The notes below the pieces were generated by a model. It saw nothing but the letters and a program-made list of their open reading frames with translations. It did not search any database and was not told where the DNA came from. From NCBI RefSeq assembly GCF_030550815.1, contig NZ_CP114583.1, positions 571,818-635,817 on the forward strand: 64,000 nucleotides of DNA, in the 5' to 3' direction. The DNA comes from Candidatus Mycoplasma mahonii (GTDB lineage: Bacteria; Bacillota_I; Bacilli_A; Mycoplasmatales; Metamycoplasmataceae). Both the position numbers and the translations under genes were made by a program. Shown in pieces: positions 1-8,900 of the stretch (position 1 is the first letter of the stretch; every line of letters starts with the position of its first letter).

Positions 1-510
1 TTTTGCTAAATCAGCAATAATATTAAATGCATCACCGGTTGTTGTTTCTTCATCAATTGTTTGTGAAGCTTTAAAGACAATATCACCCGCATCCATTTCT
101 TTAATCATTTCCATAAGGGTAATTCCGATCTCTTGCTCACCATTTAAGATGGCGTGGTGAATCGGTGCTGCACCTCTATATTTAGGTAATAATGACCCAT
201 GTATATTTAATGGTTTGTGTTTACCAAGTTTTAGGATTGATTGTGGTATATATTGCCCAAAGGCAAAAGTCAAAAATAAATCAAAATTAAGCAATTCTAA
301 TTCTCTAGCAATCAATGAAATCTTTTCAGGCTTAAAGATTTGGATATTATATTTTTTAGCTAATTTAGAGACTTTTGTTTCAGTAATCTTCATTCCTCTG
401 CCTTTTTTCCGATCTGGTTGTGTGACTATACCAACAACTTCAAAGTTCTTGATAACTTCTTCAAATGCCGGTACAGAAATACCCGGAGATCCAGCTAATA
501 CTATTTTCAT
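1..510 (-). CDS. fmt: Methionyl-tRNA formyltransferase, 3' part cut by window edge
   Basis: Transfers a formyl group from 10-formyl-tetrahydrofolate to initiator Met-tRNA in the cytoplasm. The visible part is the N-terminal Rossmann-type catalytic domain, about 170 residues of a family usually near 310. It begins MKIVLAGSPGISVPAFEEV and carries the signature NIHGSLLPKYRGAAPIHHAI, which includes the family's N-I-H and SLLPKxRGAAP residues, followed by GITLMEMIKEMDAGDI. The ATG at 508-510 lies inside the end of the upstream NERD gene (10-bp overlap), so the two are likely co-transcribed and translationally coupled. The C-terminal tRNA-binding domain is beyond the window. The identification is firm. 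Confidence 0.95.
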   Translation of the reverse strand, partial: MKIVLAGSPGISVPAFEEVIKNFEVVGIVTQPDRKKGRGMKITETKVSKLAKKYNIQIFKPEKISLIARELELLNFDLFLTFAFGQYIPQSILKLGKHKPLNIHGSLLPKYRGAAPIHHAILNGEQEIGITLMEMIKEMDAGDIVFKASQTIDEETTTGDAFNIIADLAK

Positions 511-1184
511 ATAGACCCCTGTTTTTCTCCAGTAATTTTTTTATGCAAATTAATATCTTTGCTTTTAGTCGTTTGAAATGATTTTATGTCAGAATATAGT
601 TGTTTCATTTTATTTGGATCAATCGCAAGTTTTAAAGATTCCTTTATTTTGTCAAGCACATCAAAAACATGTGCATGTTTTACAATAACAACATGGGATG
701 GAATGTCTTTTACATCAATAAAATTAGTTCTATTAGAAAATATAATTAATGAAATAACTGGCACTTTATTTTTTGTCATTTTCATAATATGATCTATATG
801 TTTTTGGTTTTGAGTAACCGGATTTCCAATTTTGAATGTATTATCACCTAAAACTTTTGTCCATTTATGATCATCTATTCCACCTCTAATTCCACCATTA
901 ATGGATTTGATTTCAACAACAATCATGGCTTCGCTAGAAATTATGATAGAGTCAATTTCAACCACCTTATTTTCATCATATTTATATAGGGAAGCATCAA
1001 TAAATTTGTTGTTTGTGTGTTTAGCTCAAATCTTTAAATCATTATTAATTTTTTTTTCCGCTGATGTACCGATTTTTTTAATATCTTTTCGTAAGGAATT
1101 TTGTTTAGAATAAAGAAACAAAAATAATGCTACAAAAATAGTAAGAATAATACCCCCAATTGTCGCACCAAATATAAATCCCAT
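501..1184 (-). CDS. Membrane-anchored NERD-domain protein (nuclease-related)
   Basis: This is a 227-residue protein when UGA is read as Trp (internal UGA codons, one next to the end; the true stop is TAG at 501-503). The start is ATG 1182-1184. Residues 3-22 (FIFGATIGGIILTIFVALFL) form one membrane segment, followed by a basic helical linker and then a NERD-like domain with the core IDSIIISSEAMIVVEIKS and GGIRGGIDDHKW. The IVVEIKS strand matches the E-x-K part of the restriction-endonuclease-like fold. NERD proteins are presumed nucleases or DNA-processing factors; no specific function is proven. It overlaps fmt by 10 bp and probably shares its transcript. The family call is from motif pattern only. 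Confidence 0.75.
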
Positions 1185-1269
1185 ATCTAAATTATAGAGA
1201 AAATAATATTTAAAGTGTTAATTGTATTATAAATGGGCCATTATCCCTTTATGGTAGGTTAAATAAGAA

Positions 1270-1621
1270 CTGAAGAAAAATGACTTACTTGTCATTCTAT
1301 TCTTTGGTGGATTGATTGATTTCTCTAAAAGATCTTGGAAAGGTTTAAGGATATTTGAGTTTCACATTGGTCTAGCAACATAGGTATTGACCAAACCTCT
1401 TTCATTTTAGAATATTTTATTTCAATAGGAATTATTTTATTCTCTGTGAAAACAATAAAATATGGGAATTGTTGTGATCCATAAGGTTGAAATATAAAAG
1501 TATTTCTGACGCTTTGGAATGAATTATCAATAATTTCTAAAGAATTTTTCAATAGTATATGTTTTTTAATTCTTGTAAAAATATTTCTGGCATTGTCTAT
1601 AAAAATGTTTTCTAAATTCAT
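1270..1621 (-). pseudogene. Decayed restriction-endonuclease-like gene (copy 1)
   Basis: A 98-residue frame (MNLENIFIDNARNIF...) contains QPYGSQQFPYFIVF followed by IIPIEIKYSK, which looks like the P-D...(D/E)-x-K catalytic strand pair of type II restriction enzymes. The expected catalytic Asp (PDF) is Tyr (PYF). The frame then breaks: just before the stop the DNA in the next frame reads LKPFQDLLEKSINPPK, the same C-terminal peptide found in the decayed copy near 16.25 kb. I read this as an inactive relic with a deletion and a frameshift. No methyltransferase partner is visible. Confidence 0.5.
1275..1300. terminator. Short hairpin AATGAC-TTACTT-GTCATT
   Basis: A 6-bp perfect stem with a 6-base loop, flanked by A- and T-rich arms, lies at the end of the relic endonuclease gene. 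The same hairpin occurs again near 16,252-16,275 and 16,870-16,930. It probably works as a transcription terminator in either direction. Confidence 0.5.
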
Positions 1622-1950
1622 TATGTCTTTATAGCTGATTCAGAATGAGGATTGGCAACACGTGACATTGGTGAGAAATACATAATTAATTGAGTGGCGC
1701 TAACAGTGATGTCTATTTTGCAATTGTAGTTGTAATTGGAGGACTATTAACAATCACTAGATATAGTAACATTGGATAGATTTATATGATTCAGATCATC
1801 ATTGTTATTGTTAGCATTTAGTGCATCATTGGCATTACTTGTGTTCTATGGATAAGCGTATACTCCCACATTAGTATCATTAGTACTGAATGGTGTTGTC
1901 GCATCCATCATCTTAGTTAGAATGTTATGAATAAAAAAATAGTGAATACT
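1622..1950 (+). pseudogene. Decayed membrane-protein gene fragment
   Basis: There is no intact ORF here, but the plus strand reads in shifting frames as hydrophobic stretches: EKYIINWVALTVMS, then AIVVVIGGLLTITRYS, then SLALLVFYG, AYTPTLVSLVLNGVV and ASIILVRML. Stops (TAG, TAA) interrupt these pieces. This is consistent with a multi-pass membrane transporter or integral membrane protein that has decayed. I cannot name the family. Confidence 0.3.
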
Positions 1951-2000
1951 TTTTTTATTTTTTTTACTATATAATATTTTTACTTTACAAGGAGAATCAA

Positions 2001-2258
2001 ATGGCAAATATAAAATCAAAAGAAAAAAACATCCGAAAAATTAAGAAAGCAACAACTAGAAATGCAGTAGTTAAATCAAAAGTAAGAAAGGCTATTAAAG
2101 GTGCTAAACTTGCAGTTGCATCTGGGGATAAAGATGTTCAGATAAAAATATCATTAGCTCACAAGGAAATTAATACTGCTGTTTCAAAAGGTGTTTTCCA
2201 TAAAAATAATGGTGCTCGAAAAATATCAAGACTAGACAAATCTGTAAATAAAGCATAA
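2001..2258 (+). CDS. rpsT: 30S ribosomal protein S20
   Basis: An 85-residue, strongly basic protein beginning MANIKSKEKNIRKIKK, the typical S20 N-terminus (normal family length about 85-88). It binds 16S rRNA and helps assemble the small subunit. An AAGGAG ribosome binding site sits 8 bases before the ATG and a TATAAT-like box lies upstream at about 1,970. It is a single-gene plus-strand unit, convergent with yebC and separated from it by a shared hairpin terminator. Confidence 0.97.
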   Translation: MANIKSKEKNIRKIKKATTRNAVVKSKVRKAIKGAKLAVASGDKDVQIKISLAHKEINTAVSKGVFHKNNGARKISRLDKSVNKA

Positions 2259-2285
2259 AAACTGTTTATTCACAGGTTTTTTTAT
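2257..2285. terminator. Bidirectional terminator between rpsT and yebC
   Basis: The hairpin AAAACTGT-TTATTC-ACAGGTTTT is followed by a T run on the plus strand and has an A run on its other side. It can end transcription of both convergent genes; its last bases overlap the yebC stop. Confidence 0.75.
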
Positions 2286-3022
2286 TCATCTTTTGTAAGT
2301 GAATCGGCATCCAAGTTATGAAATACTTCTTGAATATCCTCATCGTCTTCTAGTTTATCGATAAAAGCAATAATTTTATTTGCTTTTTCAAATGGCAATT
2401 TAACTTCTTGGTTAGGGACATATGCTACTTCAGCAGTGATAAATTCACTGATACTATTTTCCTCTAATATATCTTTGACCGTCTGAAGAACATTAGGTTC
2501 AGTATAAACAATAAATGTATTCTCTGTGGAAATAAAGTCATCGGCGCCAGCTTCAATGGCCATCATCATCGTTTCTTCTTCATTAAGTTTACTTTGCGAA
2601 AATTCTAATATACCTTTTCGATCAAAAATATAATGAACAGATGATGGTCCACTCAAAGATCCTCCAGCTTTATTGAAATATGACTGCATATTAGCAGCAA
2701 CTCTATTAACATTATTAGATAGGCAATTAATTAAAAATGATATCCCTCTTACATTACCAGCATAAATAATTTCTTTAAAAGAAGATGCATCAACTTCACC
2801 TGAACCTTTGGAAATTGCTTTTTCAATATTTTTCTTTGGCATTGATTTTGCTCTTGCCTTAGAAATTGCCAACCTTAAAGAAGCATTTGTATCTGGATCA
2901 TTGCCCCCAAGAGCAGCAGCAACCATAACTTCTTTTGATAATTTAGCAAACTCTTTTGATCTAAAAGCATCTTGTGCTCCTTTTCTATGTCTTATATTTG
3001 CCCATTTACTATGTCCAGCCAT
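2282..3022 (-). CDS. yebC: YebC/PmpR (TACO1) family protein
   Basis: A 246-residue protein, full family length, beginning MAGHSKWANIRHRKGAQDA, the diagnostic N-terminus. Central features are the Lys-rich ARAKSMPKKNIEKAI segment and an acidic C-terminal half. Family members act as transcription regulators in some bacteria and, in recent work, as ribosome-associated factors that relieve stalling at proline stretches; which applies here is unknown. The gene stands alone, in head-to-head orientation with the 3,125 gene and tail-to-tail with rpsT. Confidence 0.95.
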   Translation of the reverse strand: MAGHSKWANIRHRKGAQDAFRSKEFAKLSKEVMVAAALGGNDPDTNASLRLAISKARAKSMPKKNIEKAISKGSGEVDASSFKEIIYAGNVRGISFLINCLSNNVNRVAANMQSYFNKAGGSLSGPSSVHYIFDRKGILEFSQSKLNEEETMMMAIEAGADDFISTENTFIVYTEPNVLQTVKDILEENSISEFITAEVAYVPNQEVKLPFEKANKIIAFIDKLEDDEDIQEVFHNLDADSLTKDE

Positions 3023-3124
3023 TATTGCCTCTTTTCATTGAGTTAATTATAATATGAAAGACCAAAAATAAAAGTATAAATATCCATTAAAGACTTTTAT
3101 AAAAAATAAAAGTATAATGTTTAT

Positions 3125-3553
3125 ATGAAATTTAAAGATTTAATAAATATCATGGGTACACCACAAAAAAATAGATATAGTCATAGGGAGTATGATATTT
3201 TTTTAAATGAAGAAGAAATCAATAAGATGACAGGAGTTACTTTTAAGCTTCATAGTGATGTTTATAAAAGGGTACGGAATTTTCCATCACCACAATATGA
3301 TGTTATATATATATTAAGAAATAAAAAGGCTTTTAATACAGCACTTTTTAAGATAAACTATGATGTCATCGTAACTGGTAAAGATGGCATTATTTTGAAA
3401 ATATTTATTGATTTAGGTCCTGGATTTATATCGAAATACTTTTCAGATGGCAATAAAATATTTTTCTGTTCCGTGGGAACAATTAATAATTATGACATTA
3501 AGATCAAAGATCTGATGACTCTTAGATGAAGGTTTTTAAAAAATAAGCAATAG
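3125..3553 (+). CDS. Small conserved-looking protein of unknown function
   Basis: A 142-residue protein under code 4: a UGA (Trp) near the end is followed by RFLKNKQ and a TAG stop. The second half (YDVIVTGKDGIILKIFIDL...GTINNYDIKIKDLM) loosely recalls DUF192-type beta-barrel proteins, with an I-D-V-I..KDG strand and a closing I-K-I-x-D-x-L motif, but the usual Cys/Asn features are not obvious. It is soluble, with no signal peptide. Its stop codon lies in the loop of the hairpin that also ends nadE. Function unknown. Confidence 0.65.
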
Positions 3554-3560
3554 CTTATTT
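3541..3560. terminator. Hairpin shared by two convergent genes
   Basis: A perfect 8-bp stem AAATAAGC-AATA-GCTTATTT. The plus-strand gene stops in its loop (TAG 3551-3553) and nadE stops at its far edge (TAA 3560-3562). Confidence 0.65.
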
Positions 3561-4279
3561 TAGTCGATGTTTTCTTTTTTAAGGGGTGTAGGTATTTTTA
3601 TTCTTTTGTGTTCAGTTATATTAATTTGGTGTTGTATTTTATCTCTAATAATTTTATTGACTATTTCGCCATTAATGAACTTATCAACTTCATCATACGA
3701 AAAGCCCAGTTCATCTTCGTCATTTTGACCTTCTCATAATGCTGCTGAAGGTTTTTTCGTTCAAACATTTTGTGGCAAGTCCATGTCTTGGGCCATTTGT
3801 TTAACTTCCCCTTTTGTGAGATTAACAATCGGCAATAAATCAACTCCACCATCACCATGTTTTGTAAAATATCCTAAAATTCATTCTGCAGCATTATCTG
3901 TGCCTAAAACTAAATAATTATTTTCCTGAGCCACAGCATATAGTGCTGTCATTCTTAATCTTGGTTTCATATTTGTGATTGCAAGTTTGCTTTTGACAGG
4001 CGCAACTTTACTTATTGCCTTAAATGAATCAGTTAAGTCAATTAACTTTGTCTTAATATTGATTTTATCTGCAACTAATTTTGCATCAACTAAATCTTGA
4101 GCCATATCATTTATTGGTAAATAAATACCAAGTGAATTATTAGGAAAAGCCTCTTTACCAAGAGTTGCTACAACAGATGAATCAACCCCACCCGATAAAC
4201 CAACAACAACCCCCTTGCAATTAGCTTTTAGAACTTGTTCTTTGATTCATTTAACTAAATAATCTTTATAGCTCATCAT
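3560..4279 (-). CDS. nadE: NH3-dependent NAD(+) synthetase
   Basis: A 239-residue protein, normal for the short ammonia-dependent form. It amidates nicotinate adenine dinucleotide to NAD with ATP. The PP-loop SGGVDSS is at about residues 29-35, followed by LGIYLPIND, TNMKPRLRMTALYAVAQ, LVLGTDNAAE and FTKHGDGGVDLLPIVNLTK, all typical of NadE. Four UGA codons are read as Trp, including the conserved W after AAE and the pair in VWTKKPSAALW. The first of two ATGs (4277-4279) follows a GATGAGG ribosome binding site. It overlaps the end of obgE by 14 bp, so the pair forms an operon. It works with pncB (13.9 kb) in nicotinate salvage. Confidence 0.95.
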
Positions 4280-5534
4280 TATCCTCATCCCACTCCATTT
4301 CAAATCCAATAATTCTAACCATGTCACCGTTTTGTATGTTTCTTCTTCGTAGTTCTTTTCACAACCCAATATTTCTCATCATTCTATTAAATCTTTGGAT
4401 ATTATCAAATGTATTTAAGGGAATTCTTTCGTAAATTCTTTTAACGGCTGCTCCCCTAATTTCATAAAGACCTTCATAAGGATTTTCAATGATAATATCA
4501 TCTTCCAATTTTATCGTTACTTCATCTTTTATTTTAATATCATATTCAATTGCCTTGGAATTAACAAATGCCTCATATAAAATAGCTTTTAAAGGTTCAA
4601 GCCCTTTTTCCATAACCGCCGATATTTCTACAATTTTTATATTAGGAAAAACTTCTTTAAAAACCTTTAGATGCTCATCGAAATGTTGTAAATCTTTTTT
4701 ATTAGCTATAACAACTTGCTTTCTTTTATCAAGATTAATTTTATATAAATTTAATTCGTTGTTAATTTGTTTGTAATCTTCCACAGGACTTTTTTGTTCA
4801 GCCCCAAAATCAATAATATGCGCAATTACCCGACATCTTTCAATATGCTTCAAAAATTCCAAACCAAGACCTTTGCCAAGTGAAGCACCTTTGATTAAAC
4901 CGGGCAAATCAGCGACAACAAAACTATTAACGCCCGTGTGAACAAAACCTAATTGTGGATCTAGTGTTGTAAAGTCATAATCAGCAATTTTTGGTTTTGC
5001 ATTTGATACCTTTGATAATAAAGTTGATTTTCCAGCAGAAGGCTTACCCACAAATCCCACATCAGCTAAAACCTTAAGAGTTAATTGTAGTTCAAGAACT
5101 TCACCTTTAGTTCCATTTTCTGAAAGTCGAGGCGCTTGGTTTCTTGATGATTTAAATTTATTGTTACCTCGACCACCTTTTCCACCTTGAGCTATTAAAT
5201 AATTTTTTCGATCTATCACGTCACAAATTAACCGATTATCATTAAAAACAAGCGTTCCCTCTGGAACTTTAATAAAAATATCTTTACCAGCTGCGCCAAA
5301 TTGATTCTTAGCACGCCCATTTTCGCCTTTATTGCCTCTAATATTAATATTCATCTTTAGTGAATAAAGAGTATTAAGCCCTGGATCACCAACAAAATAA
5401 ATGGATCCACCATTTCCCCCATCACCGCCATCTGGACCCCCCATGGAAACTCTAGCTTCCCGTCTAAAAGAAACAACACCATTGCCGCCATCTCCAGCAA
5501 ATACTTTTAATTTGGCTTCATCTAGAAATTTCAT
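4266..5534 (-). CDS. obgE: GTPase ObgE/CgtA
   Basis: A 422-residue Obg-family GTPase acting in ribosome assembly and growth control. Its domains run in order: a glycine-rich OBG fold (residues 1-158, with GGNGGSIYFVGD and GGKGGRGNNKFKSSRNQAPR), a G domain (GFVGKPSAGKST P-loop near residue 163, switch DLPGLIKGAS, ANKKDL) and a C-terminal OCT domain. One UGA is read as Trp near the C-terminus (IGLWKELRRRNIQNGDMVRI); a standard-code reading would stop 31 residues too early. The natural stop TAA (4266-4268) lies inside nadE. Confidence 0.96.
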
Positions 5535-5559
5535 AAATACATTATAAAGAAAAAGCGTA

Positions 5560-5870
5560 TTAATCTCACTCTGCTAAAATATTCTTTTTGAATTTGGCAT
5601 ATATTTTTGCCAAAATTTTAATAATATTACTCAAATAGCGTCCCTTAGTTAATTTTATAATCACAAAGAGCAGGCTTCTTAATATGTTTTTTGCATCTTT
5701 AGGTTGTAATACTTTACATTTTTCAATAATGTTCATGATATCCTTTGCTTTGGTCTTGCAATTAGGATCAATATATTTCAGAAAAGTTAACTCCTCCCTC
5801 TTCCAGATCAGTCGTTATTTATCATTGATTATATCTTGCAACATAATAGCGTTCTTTAATCCTTGATTAT
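5560..5870 (-). pseudogene. Small basic ORF, probably a decayed gene
   Basis: On the minus strand one frame reads NQGLKNAIMLQDIINDK, then a TAA, then about 75 residues (RLIWKREELTFLKYIDPNC ... KFKKNILAEWD) to a TAA at 5560-5562. No ATG opens the second part, although a GGAGGAG sequence precedes a possible CTG start. The content is helical and Lys-rich, and I recognise no family. It may be a decayed gene or a short protein with a non-standard start. Confidence 0.3.
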
Positions 5871-5941
5871 GAATATATATAATTATAAAGATATAAAATG
5901 CATATTCTATATATGAAAATTTTGCCTAAATATGATTATTA

Positions 5942-5968
5942 AAATAGTCGAACATAATTCAACTATTT
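5942..5968 (-). terminator. Terminator downstream of surface protein A
   Basis: On the minus strand AAATAGTTGAA and TTCGACTATTT form an 11-bp stem (one G-T pair) with a 5-base loop, 24 bp after the stop of surface protein A, followed by a weak T-rich tail. Confidence 0.5.
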
Positions 5969-5991
5969 AGCATAAAACACTATTCTGTTGA

Positions 5992-8900
5992 TTATTTGGG
6001 AACTACCTGACCATCATCAAATAATCTTGATTCTCTAAGAATTATTTCAGCATCATAGGAGTATACTTTGATACCATATGCAATTTGTTCAAAGTTAGAA
6101 TCCAGTAATGCCACTTTACCAGTAGAACCTCCAACAACATAAAATCCATTAATTGAATCCATAAATCTTATTGAATCAACTTGTTTAGTATCTTCACTGC
6201 TTAGGGCTACACTCATCACTTTATTTATCATTTTAGGGTTGGAACCATTTAATAAAGTAGAAATATCAGTTTCAACTATCTCACATAGAAACTCTCAGGC
6301 ACCTGCTCAAGTACTTCTAAAACCAACAACCTGTGATGATATGTACAATTTATTAGCATCATCAAACAGGATAGAACCTAAGATAGACATCGGTAAACCG
6401 CTTCTTCCGTTAAAATACTCTCTTCATATAGAGTATAATGTTGATAATTTATTATCTAGTGTATTCACACTCCAGCTAAAGTAAGAAGCTCCATATTGAG
6501 AAAATAATGGATCCCCATTATGAACCTGATAATTATTAAAGAAATCAGCTAAAGTTCCTCAAGTACTTGAGTCAACAATGGAAGTAATATTTTCTATATT
6601 TCCATCTAAACCAATGGTAAATGCTAATCCTCAAGAATTTAATGCCATAATTTTCCCATTGACTTCTCTTAGATCAACAATATCTCCCTTAGCCAAGAAA
6701 TTAACTTCATCAACATGAACTTTTCCTCCCGATTGAATTTGATTCTTAAATTCATCAGAATTTACAAACTCCGCTAATTTTGTAGATATATTTGATGTAT
6801 TAGTTAACGTTGCTAAGTTAAGTGTATTTTGTTTAACGATATTAATTCTTTGTTCTCCATTAACTTCTACTTTATAAGCCACTATGTAACTACCAGATGA
6901 TGTTATTGATATTTTATCGATTGTTACATTATCGGCAATGGTTTCTTCACTAATTGAATAATCACTTTGATTAATATTCAACAATAAAGGTAAAGTAGAT
7001 CCTTGTAATAGTAACACTAATTTTGTATTTCCATTTTTAGAATTTGCAAAAGAAACATTTTTTATTTCTCAATACGGGTTTTCTATATCAAATGCTGAAT
7101 TGTTTTTAGTTGTTAAGAATTTATTAATTACATTAATATTAACATCATTAATAGATTGACCGGTTTCTTTATCCAAGATATGCAAAGTACCTTTTTGGGT
7201 TACTACTGCGATATGTGTAGCATCTCAATTAAATATTTTTCTAATATGTGTGTCTCGAGAATGAGTAGGTCCTAAGAGTTTTTTGCCTCATTCATATGAT
7301 CCATCTGACATAAATTGTCCATCATTAGATATTTTATGAACTCTTGTATAATCGTCTCCAAAGTATATTTCACCGTTAGTATCTTTAAATTCTGCATTAT
7401 ATCCATTACCTGTTTGGGTTATAAATTTTGCAGAATCACCAGTACTTGCTCTTTCTCATGTTGTGGTTCATTTAGTATGATCAGCTCTTATCCCTGTTGA
7501 AGTTTCATATGCATCAATAGCTTCAAGAACTTTAAGAACTTCTGATCCACCAGTTGTTGAAGCAGCAAGGGCACTAACTGCAGCTATACTTGTTGCATTA
7601 TCTATCGCATCATTAGCTGCTGTTTGAGCACTAGCAATCGCACCAAATAGTTCTACATTATAAGCATTATCATTTTGTGGAGTTTTTGCAACGATAGTTG
7701 CAATAAATCCTTTTGCTGTAGTTTTAGCGTTTTCTAAAGCTTCAACAATAGCTATTGTCCCTGTTGAAGCTTCATATAATCTAATAGCTTCAAGAACTTT
7801 GGCAACTTCTGATCCACTAGTTGTTGAAGTAGCAAGGAGATTAACTGCAGCTATATCTGTTGCATCATCTATCGCATCATTAGCTTCTGTTTTGGCATTA
7901 GCAATTGCTCCAAATAGTGATGCATCATGATTCGCAGGATCCGCTGTAGCATAACCATCCACAATGGTGGTAATAAATCCTTTTGCTGTAGTTTTAGCGT
8001 TTTCTAAAGCAATAGCTATTGTCCCTGTTGAAACTTCATATGCATTAATAGCTTCAAGAACTTTGGCAACTTCTGATCCACTAGTTGTTGAAGTAGCAAG
8101 AGCACTAACTGCAACTATACTTGTTGCATCATCTATCGCATCATTAGCTTCTGTTTTGGCATTAGCAATTGCTCCAAATAGTGATGCATCATGATTCGCA
8201 GGATCCGCTGTAGCATAACCATCCACAATGGTGGTAATAAATCCTTTTGCTGTAGTTTTAGCGTTTTCTAAAGCAATAGCTATTGTCCCTGTTGAAACTT
8301 CATATGCATTAATAGCTTCAAGAACTTTGGCAACTTCTGATCCACTAGTTGTTGAAGTAGCAAGGATATTAACTGCAGCTATATCTGTTGCATCATTTAT
8401 CGCATCATCAGCTGCTGTTTTGGCATTAGCAATTGCTCCAAATAGTGATGCATCATGATTCGCAGGATCCACTGTAGCATAACCATCCACAATGGTGGTA
8501 ATAAATCCTTTTGCTTTAGTTTTAGCTACTGTTAGTAAAGATGCAGTACGATTAGCATTTGCAATCGCAACATTATAAATTTCTAAACCAGTATCAGCAT
8601 TAGTTTTTAATGATCCTATATTTGTTGTTCCATCAAACAAGGCATTGACCTCATCAATAGATGTGGCGCTGTCAATACTACTTAAGCCATTAGTTTTTAT
8701 GTTCTCATAAGTAGTTTTAGCAGCCAAAGGTTCAATGGCATCACCCTCTAAACTAGTTGTAACTAAAGTATCAAAATAAGTTATAAACGCCTCACTACTT
8801 GCAGTTCTAGCTGCTGTCAGTAAAGATGCATCATTATCAATATTAGCTTTTGCAATCGCAGCATTATAAGTTTCTAAACCAACATCAGCGGCAGTTTTTA

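Noticed and set aside
507-965. A short soluble protein starting at GTG 965
   Set aside because: Reading UGA as Trp extends the frame to an ATG at 1184 and adds a membrane anchor.
3661-3858. A separate 65-residue protein
   Set aside because: It is a frame shadow of nadE, whose real frame covers this stretch.
7690-8520. CRISPR-like array because of regular repeats
   Set aside because: Units are 261-264 bp, coding, and have no short repeat/unique spacer pattern.
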